Positions 48,101 through 56,885 of a stretch of 64,000 bases of DNA are shown piece by piece (the first letter of the stretch is position 1; each line of letters starts with the position of its first letter). A program made the translations under genes and the position numbers. The notes under the pieces are model-generated. The model searched no databases, had not been told where the DNA came from, and worked only from the letters and a program-made list of their open reading frames with translations. The DNA is from Vicingaceae bacterium (GTDB lineage Bacteria; Bacteroidota; Bacteroidia; Flavobacteriales_E; Vicingaceae), in the NCBI GenBank assembly GCA_019429185.1, contig JAHYJH010000003.1:18465-82464 (forward strand), in the 5' to 3' direction.

Positions 48101-49000
48101 ACACTGCAAAACGATGGAGGTGCTGCCATGCAATTTAATTTACAAACCAGCAAACTTTTTAAAGGTAAAGTAAGTGTTACCAACGGAGATTTTTCCTTCA
48201 GCTTTGTTGTTCCAAAAGACATTTCTTTTAGTTATGGAAAAGGAAAATTGAGCTATTATGCCGAAAATCAATTGGAAGATGCCAATGGATTTTTTGATGA
48301 TTTTTATATTGGTGGAATGGCTGATAGCGTTCCAAGTGACAAGGAAGGTCCTAAAATTGAACTTTATATGAATGATGATAGTTTTATTTCGGGTGGAATG
48401 ACTGATGATAAACCAATTTTGTTAGCTTATGTTGAAGATGAATTTGGAATTAATATGGTTGGAAACGGTATTGGTCATGACATTGTAGCTGTATTAGACG
48501 ATAAAACAAGTGAATCTTTTATTTTAAATGATTTCTACGAAGCCAATTTAAACAGCTATCAAAAAGGGAGTATCCGATTTCCATTTAAAGATTTATCAGA
48601 AGGACGTCATAAATTGAACTTGAAAGTTTGGGATGTGTATAATAATTCTTCTGAAGCAACTATTGATTTTGTTGTTGTAAAATCGAATGATTTAGTTTTA
48701 GATAAGGTTTATAACTATCCAAATCCATTCACAACCTACACCGAATTTTGGTTCGAACACAACCAACCCGGAAAGCAACTTTTTGCTCAAGTTCAAATCT
48801 TTACCATTACAGGCAAACTAGTTCAAACTTTAGAACAACATATTTTTAATGAAGGTTTTCGCTCATCTTCCATCACTTGGAATGGATTAGATAAATATGG
48901 AGATCAAATAGGAAGAGGCGTTTATGTTTACAAATTAAGAGTAAGAGCAGAAAACTTATCTGTTGCAGAAAAAATTCAAAAATTAGTTATTCTGAGGTAA
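45179..49000 (+). CDS. porU: T9SS C-terminal signal peptidase PorU
   Basis: Surface cysteine sortase that removes the C-terminal sorting domain from T9SS cargo and attaches cargo to the cell surface. It has 1273 residues with signal peptide MLHFRFYIPFFLSFFPLFLLAS. The gingipain-type C25 domain spans about 540-910: the catalytic His lies in NYTGHGGEVGWATERIL (near 782) and the Cys in VTATCEFSRFDDP (near 815). The C-terminus has a Por-secretion-like sandwich (YNYPNPFTTYTEFWFEH...GVYVYKLRV). It is divergent from sprF and followed by porV, its partner. Confidence 0.96.
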   Translation: MLHFRFYIPFFLSFFPLFLLASNIIVEHKINWSSPVDFTNEQGVTKKLSVFNNINYNENEDFLPYYSNKIKTNQEIISAINILDVEFIAISESDAQKLFGFNQLKNNVDLSFFNGIDKKINYAYYNFSPIIYDKKNGSYKKVVSYKFEIITQKPTSHLPKSKSFTANSVLETGEWYKIAVVNDGVFKITHDFLKDLGMDVNNINPLSIKIYGNSGKMLPRLNSDYRPDDLQQNAIYVEGEADGVFNKSDFILFYGQSPHSWELNSSTNRFSHKINEYSDTSFYFITASNTGQASKRIATLSSLPNSNINVTTFSDYDFHEKDILNLLKSGSEWYGETFDVITNYNFRFSFPNIVMSSPVFVEVSAAARSNTSTLFTVSTGVNSFTIPISSADLNNHNSPFAHKNSNGISFNPINSIIDINIDYNKPNSLSTGWLNKIELNARRNLIMNGNQLFFRDLNSVGVGNVAQFSIGNATFVKKIWDVSDPFNVKEQNFSFSNGTISFSTATDSLKHFVALTDNFEAPIPKGSVENQNLHGITQADMIIVSHPMFLNHADQLLNFHADEGLNVIIVTPQQIYNEFSSGSSDIVAIRDFIRMLYERATNPTELPRYLLLLGDGSYDNKNRIANNTNFIPTFQSLESLNPLGTQSYVSDDYYGLLDPSEGIWSSPEVMDIAIGRLPIKSQQEANNVINKILTYNTSYSMNDWRNQIVFVGDDEDGNIHMSQANELADTVMSRNREFNVDKLLIDAFKQIATPGGNRYPEVNEKIDKAFNDGTLIVNYTGHGGEVGWATERILSVPMINSWENTQGFPLVVTATCEFSRFDDPSRTSAGELVLLNKHGGIALLTTVRTVFSSPNFALNKVLYDTIFEQFNNNDPTLGEVFRNVKNSPFNLQQSNNRNNRNFTLLGDPALKLAIPKQDVVTTKLNGNSISSTDTIKALSKVNIEGIVTDRNGVKLTNFNGIISPTVYDKAKQITTLQNDGGAAMQFNLQTSKLFKGKVSVTNGDFSFSFVVPKDISFSYGKGKLSYYAENQLEDANGFFDDFYIGGMADSVPSDKEGPKIELYMNDDSFISGGMTDDKPILLAYVEDEFGINMVGNGIGHDIVAVLDDKTSESFILNDFYEANLNSYQKGSIRFPFKDLSEGRHKLNLKVWDVYNNSSEATIDFVVVKSNDLVLDKVYNYPNPFTTYTEFWFEHNQPGKQLFAQVQIFTITGKLVQTLEQHIFNEGFRSSSITWNGLDKYGDQIGRGVYVYKLRVRAENLSVAEKIQKLVILR

Positions 49001-49045
49001 TAGTGAATGGTGAATAGTGAATGGTGAATGGCGAATAGGAAAATC

Positions 49046-49241
49046 AAATGACAAATGACAAATGACAAATGACAAATGACAAATGACAAATGACAAATGA
49101 CAAATGACAAATGACAAATAACTAATAACTAATAACAAATGACAAATAACAAATAACAAATGACAAATGACAAATGACAAATGACAAATGACAAATGACA
49201 AATGACAAATGACAAATGACTAATAACTAATAACTAATAAC
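49046..49241. repeat. Heptanucleotide tandem array, 28 units of AAATGAC and variants
   Basis: Exactly 196 bases, 28 units of 7: mostly AAATGAC, with AAATAAC and TAATAAC variants grouped in the middle and at the right end. It is preceded by a short run of GTGAATG/GTGAATA units (49003-49038). It occupies the 49001-49340 gap between porU and porV. A reading frame through it on the minus strand would only repeat SFVICHL and is not a gene. Confidence 0.95.
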
Positions 49242-49308
49242 CAAACATACTAAACCAATTTTTTTAGCGTTAGCTTGTCTAAAAATTCAATAATCAAACA
49301 TTAATATT

Positions 49309-49316
49309 TATATTTG
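49309..49316 (+). promoter_or_regulatory. Probable -7 box of porV
   Basis: TATATTTG matches TAnnTTTG and lies 24 bases before the porV ATG. It is about 68 bases downstream of the end of the heptamer array. No clear -33 TTTG is seen at the usual spacing. Confidence 0.45.
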
Positions 49317-49340
49317 CTACCCCTATTTTAAAAGCCATAA

Positions 49341-50558
49341 ATGAAAAAAATATTTTTAGTTGCTATCATTACATATTCAGCAACACAAGTCAATGCTCAG
49401 GAAAAAAGAAGTATCCTTCAGCTAAATACAATTACCACAGCCGTTCCTTTTTTATTAATTGCTCCCGATTCTCGGCATGGTGCGTTGGGTGATGCGGGTG
49501 TTGCATCTTCACCAGACGCAAACTCCATGCATTGGAATGCTGCTAAAATGGTTTTTAATGAAAAAGAAATGGGAATTTCCATTTCCTATTCCCCTTGGCT
49601 AAGAGAATTAGTGAAAGATATTAATTTGTCTTACGTTGGATTTTATAAAAAATTAGGTAAAAACGATGACCAAGCAATTGGAGCATCTCTTCGATATTTT
49701 TCTTTAGGAGATATAAAATTTACCAATGAAGTTGGTGATCCTATTGGAGATTTTAACCCTGCTGAATGGGCTTTTGACTTAGGATACAGCAGGAAATTAG
49801 GAGACCGTTTTTCTATGGCATTAAGTGGAAGATATATTTATTCTAACTTAACAGGTGGTATTGATGTGGCAGGACAAAATACAAAAGCGGGTACTTCTTT
49901 TGCTGCCGATGTTTCAGCATTTTATACTAACCCTGAAGCTAATTTATTTGGTGAGGATGTTATCTTTAATCTTGGTTTAAATATTTCAAACATTGGAGCT
50001 AAAATATCCTACACAGATGATGCTATTAAAGACTTCATCCCTATTAATCTAAAAATTGGACAAGCATTAACATTTGAATTAGATGATTATAACTCTCTTA
50101 CTTTATTAACCGATTTTAATAAATTATTGGTTCCAACTCCTCCTGTTTATGCTACCGATGACTCAGGATTACCAATTTTTGACCCTGTAACAGGTGAAAG
50201 AGAAATAGAATCGGGAAAAGACCCAGATGTGCCTATTGTAACAGGAATGTTTCAATCTTTTGGAGATGCACCGGGTGGTTTTTCTGAAGAACTAAGAGAA
50301 ATTAATATTTCAGCAGGATTAGAATACTGGTACAACAAACAATTTGCAGCTCGTTTTGGATATTTTCACGAACACGCTACCAAAGGAAACAGAAAATTCT
50401 TTACTGTTGGAGCTGGACTTAAACTAAGTGTATTTAGCATAGATTTTTCATACTTGTTTTCAACAGTTGCTAGAAATCCATTAGCAAACACGCTTCGGTT
50501 TTCATTGAAATTTGATTTTGATGACTTTAAAAAACAAAACAATCAACCAACTAATTAG
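49341..50558 (+). CDS. porV: T9SS outer-membrane shuttle protein PorV
   Basis: Outer-membrane barrel that carries T9SS cargo from the Sov translocon to PorU (also known as LptO/PG27). It has 405 residues with signal peptide MKKIFLVAIITYSATQVNAQ. Family hallmarks: TITTAVPFLLIAPDSRHGALGDAGVASSPDANSMHWNAAK near residue 30, then barrel strands such as YVGFYKKLGKNDDQAIGASLRYFSLGDIKF and LNISNIGAKISY. It follows porU directly, as in gliding bacteria. Confidence 0.96.
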   Translation: MKKIFLVAIITYSATQVNAQEKRSILQLNTITTAVPFLLIAPDSRHGALGDAGVASSPDANSMHWNAAKMVFNEKEMGISISYSPWLRELVKDINLSYVGFYKKLGKNDDQAIGASLRYFSLGDIKFTNEVGDPIGDFNPAEWAFDLGYSRKLGDRFSMALSGRYIYSNLTGGIDVAGQNTKAGTSFAADVSAFYTNPEANLFGEDVIFNLGLNISNIGAKISYTDDAIKDFIPINLKIGQALTFELDDYNSLTLLTDFNKLLVPTPPVYATDDSGLPIFDPVTGEREIESGKDPDVPIVTGMFQSFGDAPGGFSEELREINISAGLEYWYNKQFAARFGYFHEHATKGNRKFFTVGAGLKLSVFSIDFSYLFSTVARNPLANTLRFSLKFDFDDFKKQNNQPTN

Positions 50559-50565
50559 AGTTTGA

Positions 50566-51045
50566 ATGAAAATTAAAGTAGGTTTTGGGTTTGATGTGCA
50601 TCAACTGGAAGAAGGAAAAGATTTTTGGCTGGGCGGAATAAAAATTCCTCACACCAAAGGTGCTGTGGGACATTCCGATGCTGATGTTTTAATCCATACC
50701 ATTTGCGATGCCCTTTTAGGTGCTGCCAACTTAAGAGATATTGGTTTTCATTTTTCTCCAACTGACAACAAATACAAAGGAATTGATAGCAAAATTCTAT
50801 TAAAAGATGTGGTAAAATTAATTACCGATAAAGGGTTTTCTATTGGTAACATTGATGCTACTATAGCCTTGCAACAACCTAAGATTAATCCATACATTCC
50901 TGAAATTAAAAACACCCTTTGTCCTATTCTTGGTATTGATGAAGAAGATTTATCCATAAAAGCAACAACTACTGAAAAATTAGGCTTTGAGGGCAGAGAA
51001 GAAGGTGTTTCTGCCTATGCTGTTGTGCTGATTCAAAAATCATAA
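50566..51045 (+). CDS. ispF: 2-C-methyl-D-erythritol 2,4-cyclodiphosphate synthase
   Basis: Fifth step of the methylerythritol phosphate route to isoprenoids. It has 159 residues, the normal length. The zinc site is GFGFDVHQL (Asp and His) with the third ligand in GHSDADVLIHTICDALLGAANLRDIGFHF; FEGREEGVSAYAVVLI closes the fold. It starts eight bases after porV and is eight bases before murB, so a porV-ispF-murB transcript is likely. Confidence 0.97.
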   Translation: MKIKVGFGFDVHQLEEGKDFWLGGIKIPHTKGAVGHSDADVLIHTICDALLGAANLRDIGFHFSPTDNKYKGIDSKILLKDVVKLITDKGFSIGNIDATIALQQPKINPYIPEIKNTLCPILGIDEEDLSIKATTTEKLGFEGREEGVSAYAVVLIQKS

Positions 51046-51052
51046 TATATTT

Positions 51053-52060
51053 ATGTCTTTACAAGAAAATATTTCATTACTACCCCACAATACTTTTGGT
51101 ATAGATGTAAAAACAAAAAAACTTGCTATTGTTAACCATATTGATGAGCTAAAAAACATTTTATCCAACAACCTTTTGCCCATTTATATTCTTGGTGGAG
51201 GAAGCAATATTCTCTTTACCAAAGATTTTGATGGACTAATCCTAAAAAACGAACTGAAAGGCATACAACTTATCAATGAAAATGATAACGAAGTTTATTT
51301 AAAAGTAGCTTCAGGCGAAATATGGCACGAGTTTGTTTGCTATTGCATTAAAAACAACTATTGTGGCATTGAAAACCTATCCTTGATTCCGGGAAGTGTT
51401 GGAGCATCTCCCATGCAAAATATTGGAGCTTATGGCGTGGAAGTAAAAGATTTTATTACCGAAGTGGAAGCATTGCATTTAAAATCTTTAAAAACCACTC
51501 ATTTTTCTACTAACGATTGTGAATTTGATTACCGAAGCAGCATTTTTAAAACCAAAGAAAAAGGCAATTATTTTATTACTGCTGTAACCTTTAGATTAAA
51601 TAAAAAACCTAATATCAATACTAGTTACGGAGCTATCCAATCAGAATTGAAAGCAATGGGAATTAGCAATCCAACCATAAAAGATGTAAGCAACGCTGTT
51701 ATCAACATCCGGCAACGTAAATTGCCCGACCCTAAAGAAATTGGTAATGCTGGAAGTTTTTTTAAAAATCCTTCTGTAAGCAATGAAAAAGCCTTTTCTT
51801 TAAAAACAGATTTTCCTGATATCCCAAATTATCCTCAAAGCAATGGTACTACCAAAATAGCTGCAGGTTGGTTAATAGAACAATGTGGATTTAAAGGAAA
51901 AATTTTTGGAAATTATGGCGTACATAAAAATCAAGCATTAGTATTAGTAAATTATAGCAATGCCACAGGACAAGAAATTTACGATTTGTCTTCAGAAATT
52001 ATTAATGCCGTAAACAATAAATTTGGTATTGAACTGGAAAGAGAAGTGAATGTATTATAA
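51053..52060 (+). CDS. murB: UDP-N-acetylenolpyruvoylglucosamine reductase
   Basis: FAD enzyme that reduces UDP-enolpyruvyl-GlcNAc to UDP-MurNAc in peptidoglycan synthesis. It has 335 residues. FAD-binding motifs: PIYILGGGSNILFTKDFDGL near residue 43, LIPGSVGASPMQNIGAYGVE near 115 and FDYRSSIFK. The catalytic Ser region is IGNAGSFFKNP near 228. The ending KNQALVLVN...EIINAVNNKFGIELEREV is a type I feature. Confidence 0.97.
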   Translation: MSLQENISLLPHNTFGIDVKTKKLAIVNHIDELKNILSNNLLPIYILGGGSNILFTKDFDGLILKNELKGIQLINENDNEVYLKVASGEIWHEFVCYCIKNNYCGIENLSLIPGSVGASPMQNIGAYGVEVKDFITEVEALHLKSLKTTHFSTNDCEFDYRSSIFKTKEKGNYFITAVTFRLNKKPNINTSYGAIQSELKAMGISNPTIKDVSNAVINIRQRKLPDPKEIGNAGSFFKNPSVSNEKAFSLKTDFPDIPNYPQSNGTTKIAAGWLIEQCGFKGKIFGNYGVHKNQALVLVNYSNATGQEIYDLSSEIINAVNNKFGIELEREVNVL

Positions 52061-52090
52061 AGAGAGGAAATATTAATATTTCCTCTCTTT
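52059..52090. terminator. Bidirectional terminator between murB and the convergent gene
   Basis: A 32-base perfect palindrome: AAAGAGAGGAAATATT and its complement back to back, with A/T runs at the ends. It overlaps the murB stop codon and serves the convergent gene at 52103. Confidence 0.85.
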
Positions 52091-52102
52091 TACTTATTAT
52101 TA

Positions 52103-55100
52103 CTACCTAACAACACTAACCTTACCAGTTAATCTTTCTCCATTTTCTGAAATAATTTCATAAAAATAGATACCATTTTCTAATAAAGAAACATCAATAT
52201 TACTTAACGATTTATTGAGTTTTTCTTCTATTATCAGCTTGCCTGAAATTTGATATATATTTAGCAAATAAATTCCACTAACATCTTCTATTGATATCGT
52301 TAACTCACTATTAACAGGATTTGGATAAACCTGAACTTTTGAATTTAATGCATTAGCATTTTGTGTTATGCCTGCAAAAATATCTTTTGGAGCCGTATTT
52401 ACCCTCATATTACTATTGGTAGCTTTTGCTTTAATGGCTTTTGCTACTTGTATATGATGCACACTTTTATTGGTCAATGCAAATGCCTGATTGTTTACAG
52501 AAATCCCTGTCCAAGTATTAGTTACAGTATCTTTTATCAAATCTATGGATGATAAATCTAAAAATTCATTTCTTGTTGTTGCATTATCTTGCCCAATAAA
52601 CGGCAAATTAGCTTCTGTAAACGATTCCTGAACAACCGATTCAACTGATGGAGTTTCTTGGCTTACCAACATACTACTCGATGAGCCAGAACTACAATCC
52701 ATACATGTTGTTGATGAATAACAGGTTGAATAATTACTTGAAATCAAAGATAAGTTTTGCGGTGTACTCTGATCTCCTGGGCAATAATTCGCTACAATTG
52801 TATATTCGCTTGATTGAATTGGTGGATTTGTACCCCAATAATTTCCCTTTGCATTAATTTGTGCTGATCTTACCACATTACTATAACAAATATCAAACAT
52901 GTATCCGTTACCATAAAATTGGTTGGGAATGGTATCATTATCCTGTCTGTTGATGGAATGTTGAACAGCATCTATGTTTAATAAGGTGTTTTTTGTTTTT
53001 ATTCCTGTTGAAGCATTATCATAAACGGAACCACAGCCTTCATCTCCAATGGTTAGCATGGTTGAAAAACTCTTTGTTTGCGTATCGTAAACTCCATACA
53101 TGTCAATACCGTAATCTTGATTTTCATACACTTTTGCTCCATTTCTCAAAAACACCAACGAATTTGTGGAATAAATACCATTCATGTTTGTATGAATTTT
53201 TGTGTTTGAAAAATAAGCTCCATAAACTTCTTCTAGGTTTGCTCCTGATGTTTGCATATTTTTTATTTCGGTATTGGTTACTTTTAATACTTTCGTATTT
53301 AACGCAAAAACACCATAAACGCCTTCATCTAATACTCCTCCTGTAATGCTTATTACATCCAGACCATCTAAATAATAATTGTAGTGTCCAACCCCTGTCA
53401 TCTTGGTTGCCTGAACAATAACTGTTGGAGATGCCTGCTCTATTTTTATTCCTGTATCTAAATAATTAAAATCGCATCCATTTAAAAAGAATGATACTGG
53501 GTTAGTTACATCTAATCCTGTTCCTGTTTGATGGATGTTATAAGAGGGATTATACGTTGTTAATACTGAGGTGTAATCTACTCCGTTTAGTTGAATCGTT
53601 GAGTTATCATCATAATAAATCATACCTGTAAAAAATACAACTTTTATGTTTTCTAATAAAAGTGTTGTGTTTTGTGCTAAATATATCATCAAATGATTTT
53701 TTCCTTTTCCTGTAAAATTCATTTCTACCGTATTAGGCATGGTTAATTGATGGGTAGGGAAAAAAGAATATACCCCATCTCTATTGTGTACCCACTTAGC
53801 ATTGGCATCAAACACCATGTTTCCTTTCACATCTACTCTTGCTGCTGTTGGATGTCCTGAAATAGATGTTGCTCCTACTAATAACCCTTTGCCTGCTTGG
53901 TTGTTGTTGTAATACACAGTAGCACCTTCTTCTATTATTAATATGGCTCCTGGTTTAAGGTTTAGTTCTGCTCCATCTTCTATGATTAAACTACTGTTTT
54001 CATGGATAAACAGCCTCGCTCCACTTTCTAATTCCATTTTTGAACCATTGGTTAATTTTAGGGTGCTTCCGTTTTGTACATTTACAGTAGCATTTGGTTC
54101 TACATGGAAGTAGGAGCCTGAATTACAAGTAAAAACTGTTGGGTTGATAAAATCGTAGTTAATAGTTTGTGTATGTCTATTTGGTGTGCCGCTTTTATCA
54201 ATGTCTAATGTTTTTGAAGCTTTTAGGTTTAAGGAATAATTAGCCGAAGAAACCACATTGGGAGATAGTGCAATTTCTCCTGTATAATGCGTATCATTGT
54301 TCACATCATAATCGTCCATTCGTATTTTTATGGTAACACTACTATCAGGGTTATAACTCAATACTTCAAACGAAATGCCATTGAGGTAAATGGGTGATAA
54401 TTGCTTAGCAAAAGAATTATAGGCTTGTAAATTCGTAATCACAGGATTTGAACCCAAATCTACTTTGGCTCCTTGCGGAAAACTCATGCCCATTCCAAAA
54501 GAGCCATACGTAAATATTCCATTCTCCTTATTAAACATTCTATTTTCATTTAGGGATCCTCCTCCATTAAAATAAGAATCATAATCTATTGTATCTGTTG
54601 ATGCAGCGTTAGAAAAGTTATTTCTAATGTTTACTAATTGATTATGTGCACCTAAAGGATTTGCCATACCTTTTGTAAAATCGTACGTAATAAGCCAAAA
54701 CATTTCGGGAGCTGTGGGTTCTGGGTTTAAAAATGGGTTGGTGTAATCAAAATTACCTAATGCGTTTAGATGTTTAATTGCATTCACTCCTGTGCCTGCA
54801 CCTCCTGTAAATGTTCTCGCATACCTGACTCCTTCCACATATCCAACAAGCCCTCTTGGTTCAGCAGGAAAAGGATTACCAACTCCATTAATTGCCCATC
54901 CAGATCTTTTATCAAAATTATTTTTTCCTGTATGATTTTCTAACCACAGATATTGATTGCTAACATGAGGTAGCTTAACTCTTATAACATCGTCTGTTGT
55001 AATAAAATCTCTTAGGGTATAAATCCCTCCATTTTGTAGGTCTGTGATAGTATCAATTTGGCTATTAACCTGATTAGCACTAGTGGTCAACTCAATCCAA

Positions 55101-55348
55101 CCGTTGTACCAGCGTTCCCAACCACTGGCACAATCAAACACATTAGGTCCTCCACCTTTCATCATTCCCCAACCAAAGTCGTTGTAAAAGTATGAGCCAA
55201 CCGCATTGTTGGCAGCATTAATATGAGGTGATCCATAATTGTTATGTGCCACTTCATGGAGAAATGTGGTTTTGTTAATACCAAAAAAACCGGGATGTGT
55301 TCTATAGCCCCCGCTTATAGCAAATGTTGGGTTGCCTAAGGTATCTGA
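52103..55348 (-). pseudogene. 5'-truncated T9SS cargo protein, metallopeptidase-like
   Basis: The frame is open for 1081 codons up to a stop at 55349 but has no signal peptide or credible start. The most upstream residues (SDTLGNPTFAISGGYRTHPG) are already mid-domain. Right after them comes FLHEVAHNNYGSPHI, a zinc metallopeptidase HExxH motif, which a start at the GTG (Val of HEVAH) would destroy. A metallopeptidase-like part (SGWERWYNGWIEL) is followed by beta-helix-like strands around 380-720. The C-terminus is a type A sorting domain (VYPNPVNSELTISI...GIYFYEI). I infer loss of the 5' end by insertion or deletion at about 55349. Confidence 0.75.
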
Positions 55349-55373
55349 TTAGTTTCACTACGTTGTTCCCTAT

Positions 55374-55432
55374 TTTCATTCTTTTTCTTACGAAATGGAG
55401 CGTAGCGAAATGAAGTAAGAAAAAGAATGAAA
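55374..55432. repeat. 18-bp inverted repeat at the truncation point
   Basis: TTTCATTCTTTTTCTTAC (55374-55391) and its exact complement (55415-55432) enclose 23 bases. It lies just upstream of the broken end of the T9SS gene and may be an end or internal hairpin of the inserted DNA. Confidence 0.7.
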
Positions 55433-55467
55433 CCTTGTTTATATTTGTTAATCTAAAAAACAAAAAT

Positions 55468-55536
55468 ATGCAACAAAGGTATCATTCAAATTCTACGACA
55501 AATGTACGATTACGTAGCGAAATAAACAACAGTACA
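55468..55536 (+). pseudogene. Possible transposase N-terminal remnant
   Basis: From ATG 55468 the frame reads MQQRYHSNSTTNVRLRSEINNST. This resembles the opening of integrase/transposase proteins of the IS481 type, which begin with an HxxATT..IR..I..S pattern before a helix-turn-helix. After 23 residues the similarity ends in a terminator hairpin. It would explain the truncated neighbour, but the match is short and from memory. Confidence 0.35.
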
Positions 55537-55578
55537 AAAACAACCAAGGACATACTTTTGCTTTCTTGGTTGTTTTTT
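55537..55578 (+). terminator. Terminator upstream of vanZ
   Basis: AAAAACAACCAAG (55537-55549) pairs with CTTGGTTGTTTTT (55566-55578) and runs into T. It probably ended a gene that once lay upstream of vanZ. Confidence 0.8.
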
Positions 55579-55593
55579 TATGTACAAACAAGT

Positions 55594-55971
55594 ATGCGAA
55601 TAAAACCTTTCATACCTGCTCTAATTTGGTTAATCATTATTTTGGTTCTTAGCGGTTATCCTGGTAAAAACTTGCCCAAAGCTCCTTTTGATGAGTTTGA
55701 TAAATTAGTGCATTTGATAATCTATGCAATACTTAGCTTTTTAAGTATGTTGGGGTTTTCGATGCAACCAAAATCTCTTTTGTTGAGCAAAAATTTACAG
55801 TATGTTAGTAGTGTTCTGTTTAGTGTACTTGCCGGAGGATTAATTGAACTTTTGCAACACTATGTTTTTATCAATCGTTATGGCGATTGGCTTGATTTTA
55901 TTGCTAATTCTCTTGGTGCTCTTGCAGGGGTGGTTGGGTTTTGGCTTATTAGCAAGAAGCTCAATGTATAG
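55594..55971 (+). CDS. VanZ-family membrane protein
   Basis: A 125-residue inner-membrane protein with four helices. Start at ATG 55594 (MRIKPFIPALIWLIIILVLSG), which follows a terminator hairpin; the longer upstream frame crosses that hairpin. VanZ features: FDEFDKLVHLIIYAILSFLSM, with acidic and His residues at the helix start, and GGLIELLQHYVFINRYGDWLDFIANSLGALAG near the end. The family is linked to teicoplanin resistance in one context, but most members, including this one, have no known function. Confidence 0.88.
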   Translation: MRIKPFIPALIWLIIILVLSGYPGKNLPKAPFDEFDKLVHLIIYAILSFLSMLGFSMQPKSLLLSKNLQYVSSVLFSVLAGGLIELLQHYVFINRYGDWLDFIANSLGALAGVVGFWLISKKLNV

Positions 55972-56021
55972 AAATTACGAACTTTTATTCCTAATAAATT
56001 TGAAGAAATATTTTTTATCTG

Positions 56022-56036
56022 TTGGCTAAAATCAAA
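56022..56036. repeat. 15-bp direct repeat, left copy (possible att site)
   Basis: TTGGCTAAAATCAAA, identical to 57488-57502. It lies just left of the recombinase remnant. The 55972-56348 gap contains this site, the remnant, and the GTTAGCACCA half-site at 56318; no intact gene is seen. Confidence 0.7.
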
Positions 56037-56065
56037 CTATAATGAAAGGGGTCAGGTTAAAAATT

Positions 56066-56212
56066 ATGGAGAGAACATTATGTTTTAATACAATTTATCA
56101 CATCGAAATTTTATTAGGACACAGCACACGCTCTCACTATTGGAAAAGAAGTTACACTCTTACTGCAATAAATAACATCAAAGCGATAAAAAGCCCTTTT
56201 GATGATTTGTGA
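56066..56212 (+). pseudogene. C-terminal remnant of a tyrosine recombinase
   Basis: The frame reads MERTLCFNTIYHIEILLGHS, then a scrambled stretch, then SYTLTAINNIKAIKSPFDDL and a stop. Phage-type integrases of this phylum end with ...IQ.LLGHSS..TT.IYTH(I/V)...NI..IKSP(F/L)D.L, so the match is strong at both ends. The part between GHS and Tyr is altered, and all upstream catalytic Arg/Lys/His motifs are absent. It is a decayed integrase tail. Confidence 0.7.
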
Positions 56213-56317
56213 TTTCAATTTATTTGTTACATTCGCATAAAATAAGTAACACTAAGAAGGTGTACATATCTACCCAAATAGGCTGAATATCCACCACAAA
56301 GGTGTGCGTATATATAA

Positions 56318-56327
56318 GTTAGCACCA
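56318..56327. repeat. Cassette boundary half-site, left
   Basis: GTTAGCACCA, the inverted counterpart of TGGTGCTAAC at 57477-57486. Bases beyond it also correspond (TAA, then a GACGAC/GTCGTC-like group), extending the loose similarity to about 30 bases. Confidence 0.6.
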
Positions 56328-56348
56328 ATAACAAAAGACGACAACGAC

Positions 56349-56801
56349 ATGAGTATTATTAAAGATTTTAAAGGTTTACACATCGGTATAAGGACAAGTC
56401 TTTTGACGATTCTTTGCCAAATGCCATTCTTTTTTATTGCAATATTTTTATTTAAACATAATCTCATTGACAACATTTCTATTTATCCATTGACAGATAT
56501 GGACTTTTGGTTTTTAATTTCAATGTGTTTTTGCTTTTCATTGACTTGGTTTTTAATGAATATTTCTTTAACATTTTTGGTTATAGCATTTGCTGAAAAA
56601 GTAAGCAAAGCTGATTCAGAACCACACGAACTTTATGTTGCATCAATAATTTATTCAATAGTTTATTTAAGCGGTGCTATTATTTTAAATTACAATTTGC
56701 ATTATGACTTCAATCATTTTTTGCTTTACTCATACTCGTTTATATTAGTAAGAATCGTATGGATTACTTTTTGGACTTTTATACTCCGAAAAAATTTGTA
56801 A
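56349..56801 (+). CDS. Four-helix membrane protein, unrecognised
   Basis: A 150-residue protein from ATG 56349 (MSIIKDFKGLHIGIRTSLL). A GTG 45 bases upstream is in frame but lies in the boundary repeat. It has about four hydrophobic helices (LLTILCQMPFFFIAIFLF, FWFLISMCFCFSLTWFLM, LYVASIIYSIVYLSGAIIL, FILVRIVWITFWTFIL). A short conserved-looking loop, AEKVSKADSEPHELY, separates them. It is AT-rich and sits inside the repeat-bounded cassette. I recognise no family. Confidence 0.6.
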   Translation: MSIIKDFKGLHIGIRTSLLTILCQMPFFFIAIFLFKHNLIDNISIYPLTDMDFWFLISMCFCFSLTWFLMNISLTFLVIAFAEKVSKADSEPHELYVASIIYSIVYLSGAIILNYNLHYDFNHFLLYSYSFILVRIVWITFWTFILRKNL

Positions 56802-56885
56802 TCCAAACTATAAACAACAACCAAAGACCGCAAGCAATAATTCCGATAAGTAAATGCAATGGGTCAAACATTCTACGTGTAAACT

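Noticed and set aside
48983..49201. 72-codon minus-strand frame repeating SFVICHL
   Set aside because: It is a by-product of reading the AAATGAC heptamer array, since 21 bases give 7 codons; it overlaps the end of porU and has no independent support.
52648..53346. Small plus-strand frames within the truncated T9SS gene
   Set aside because: They are antisense to a long conserved frame and match nothing.
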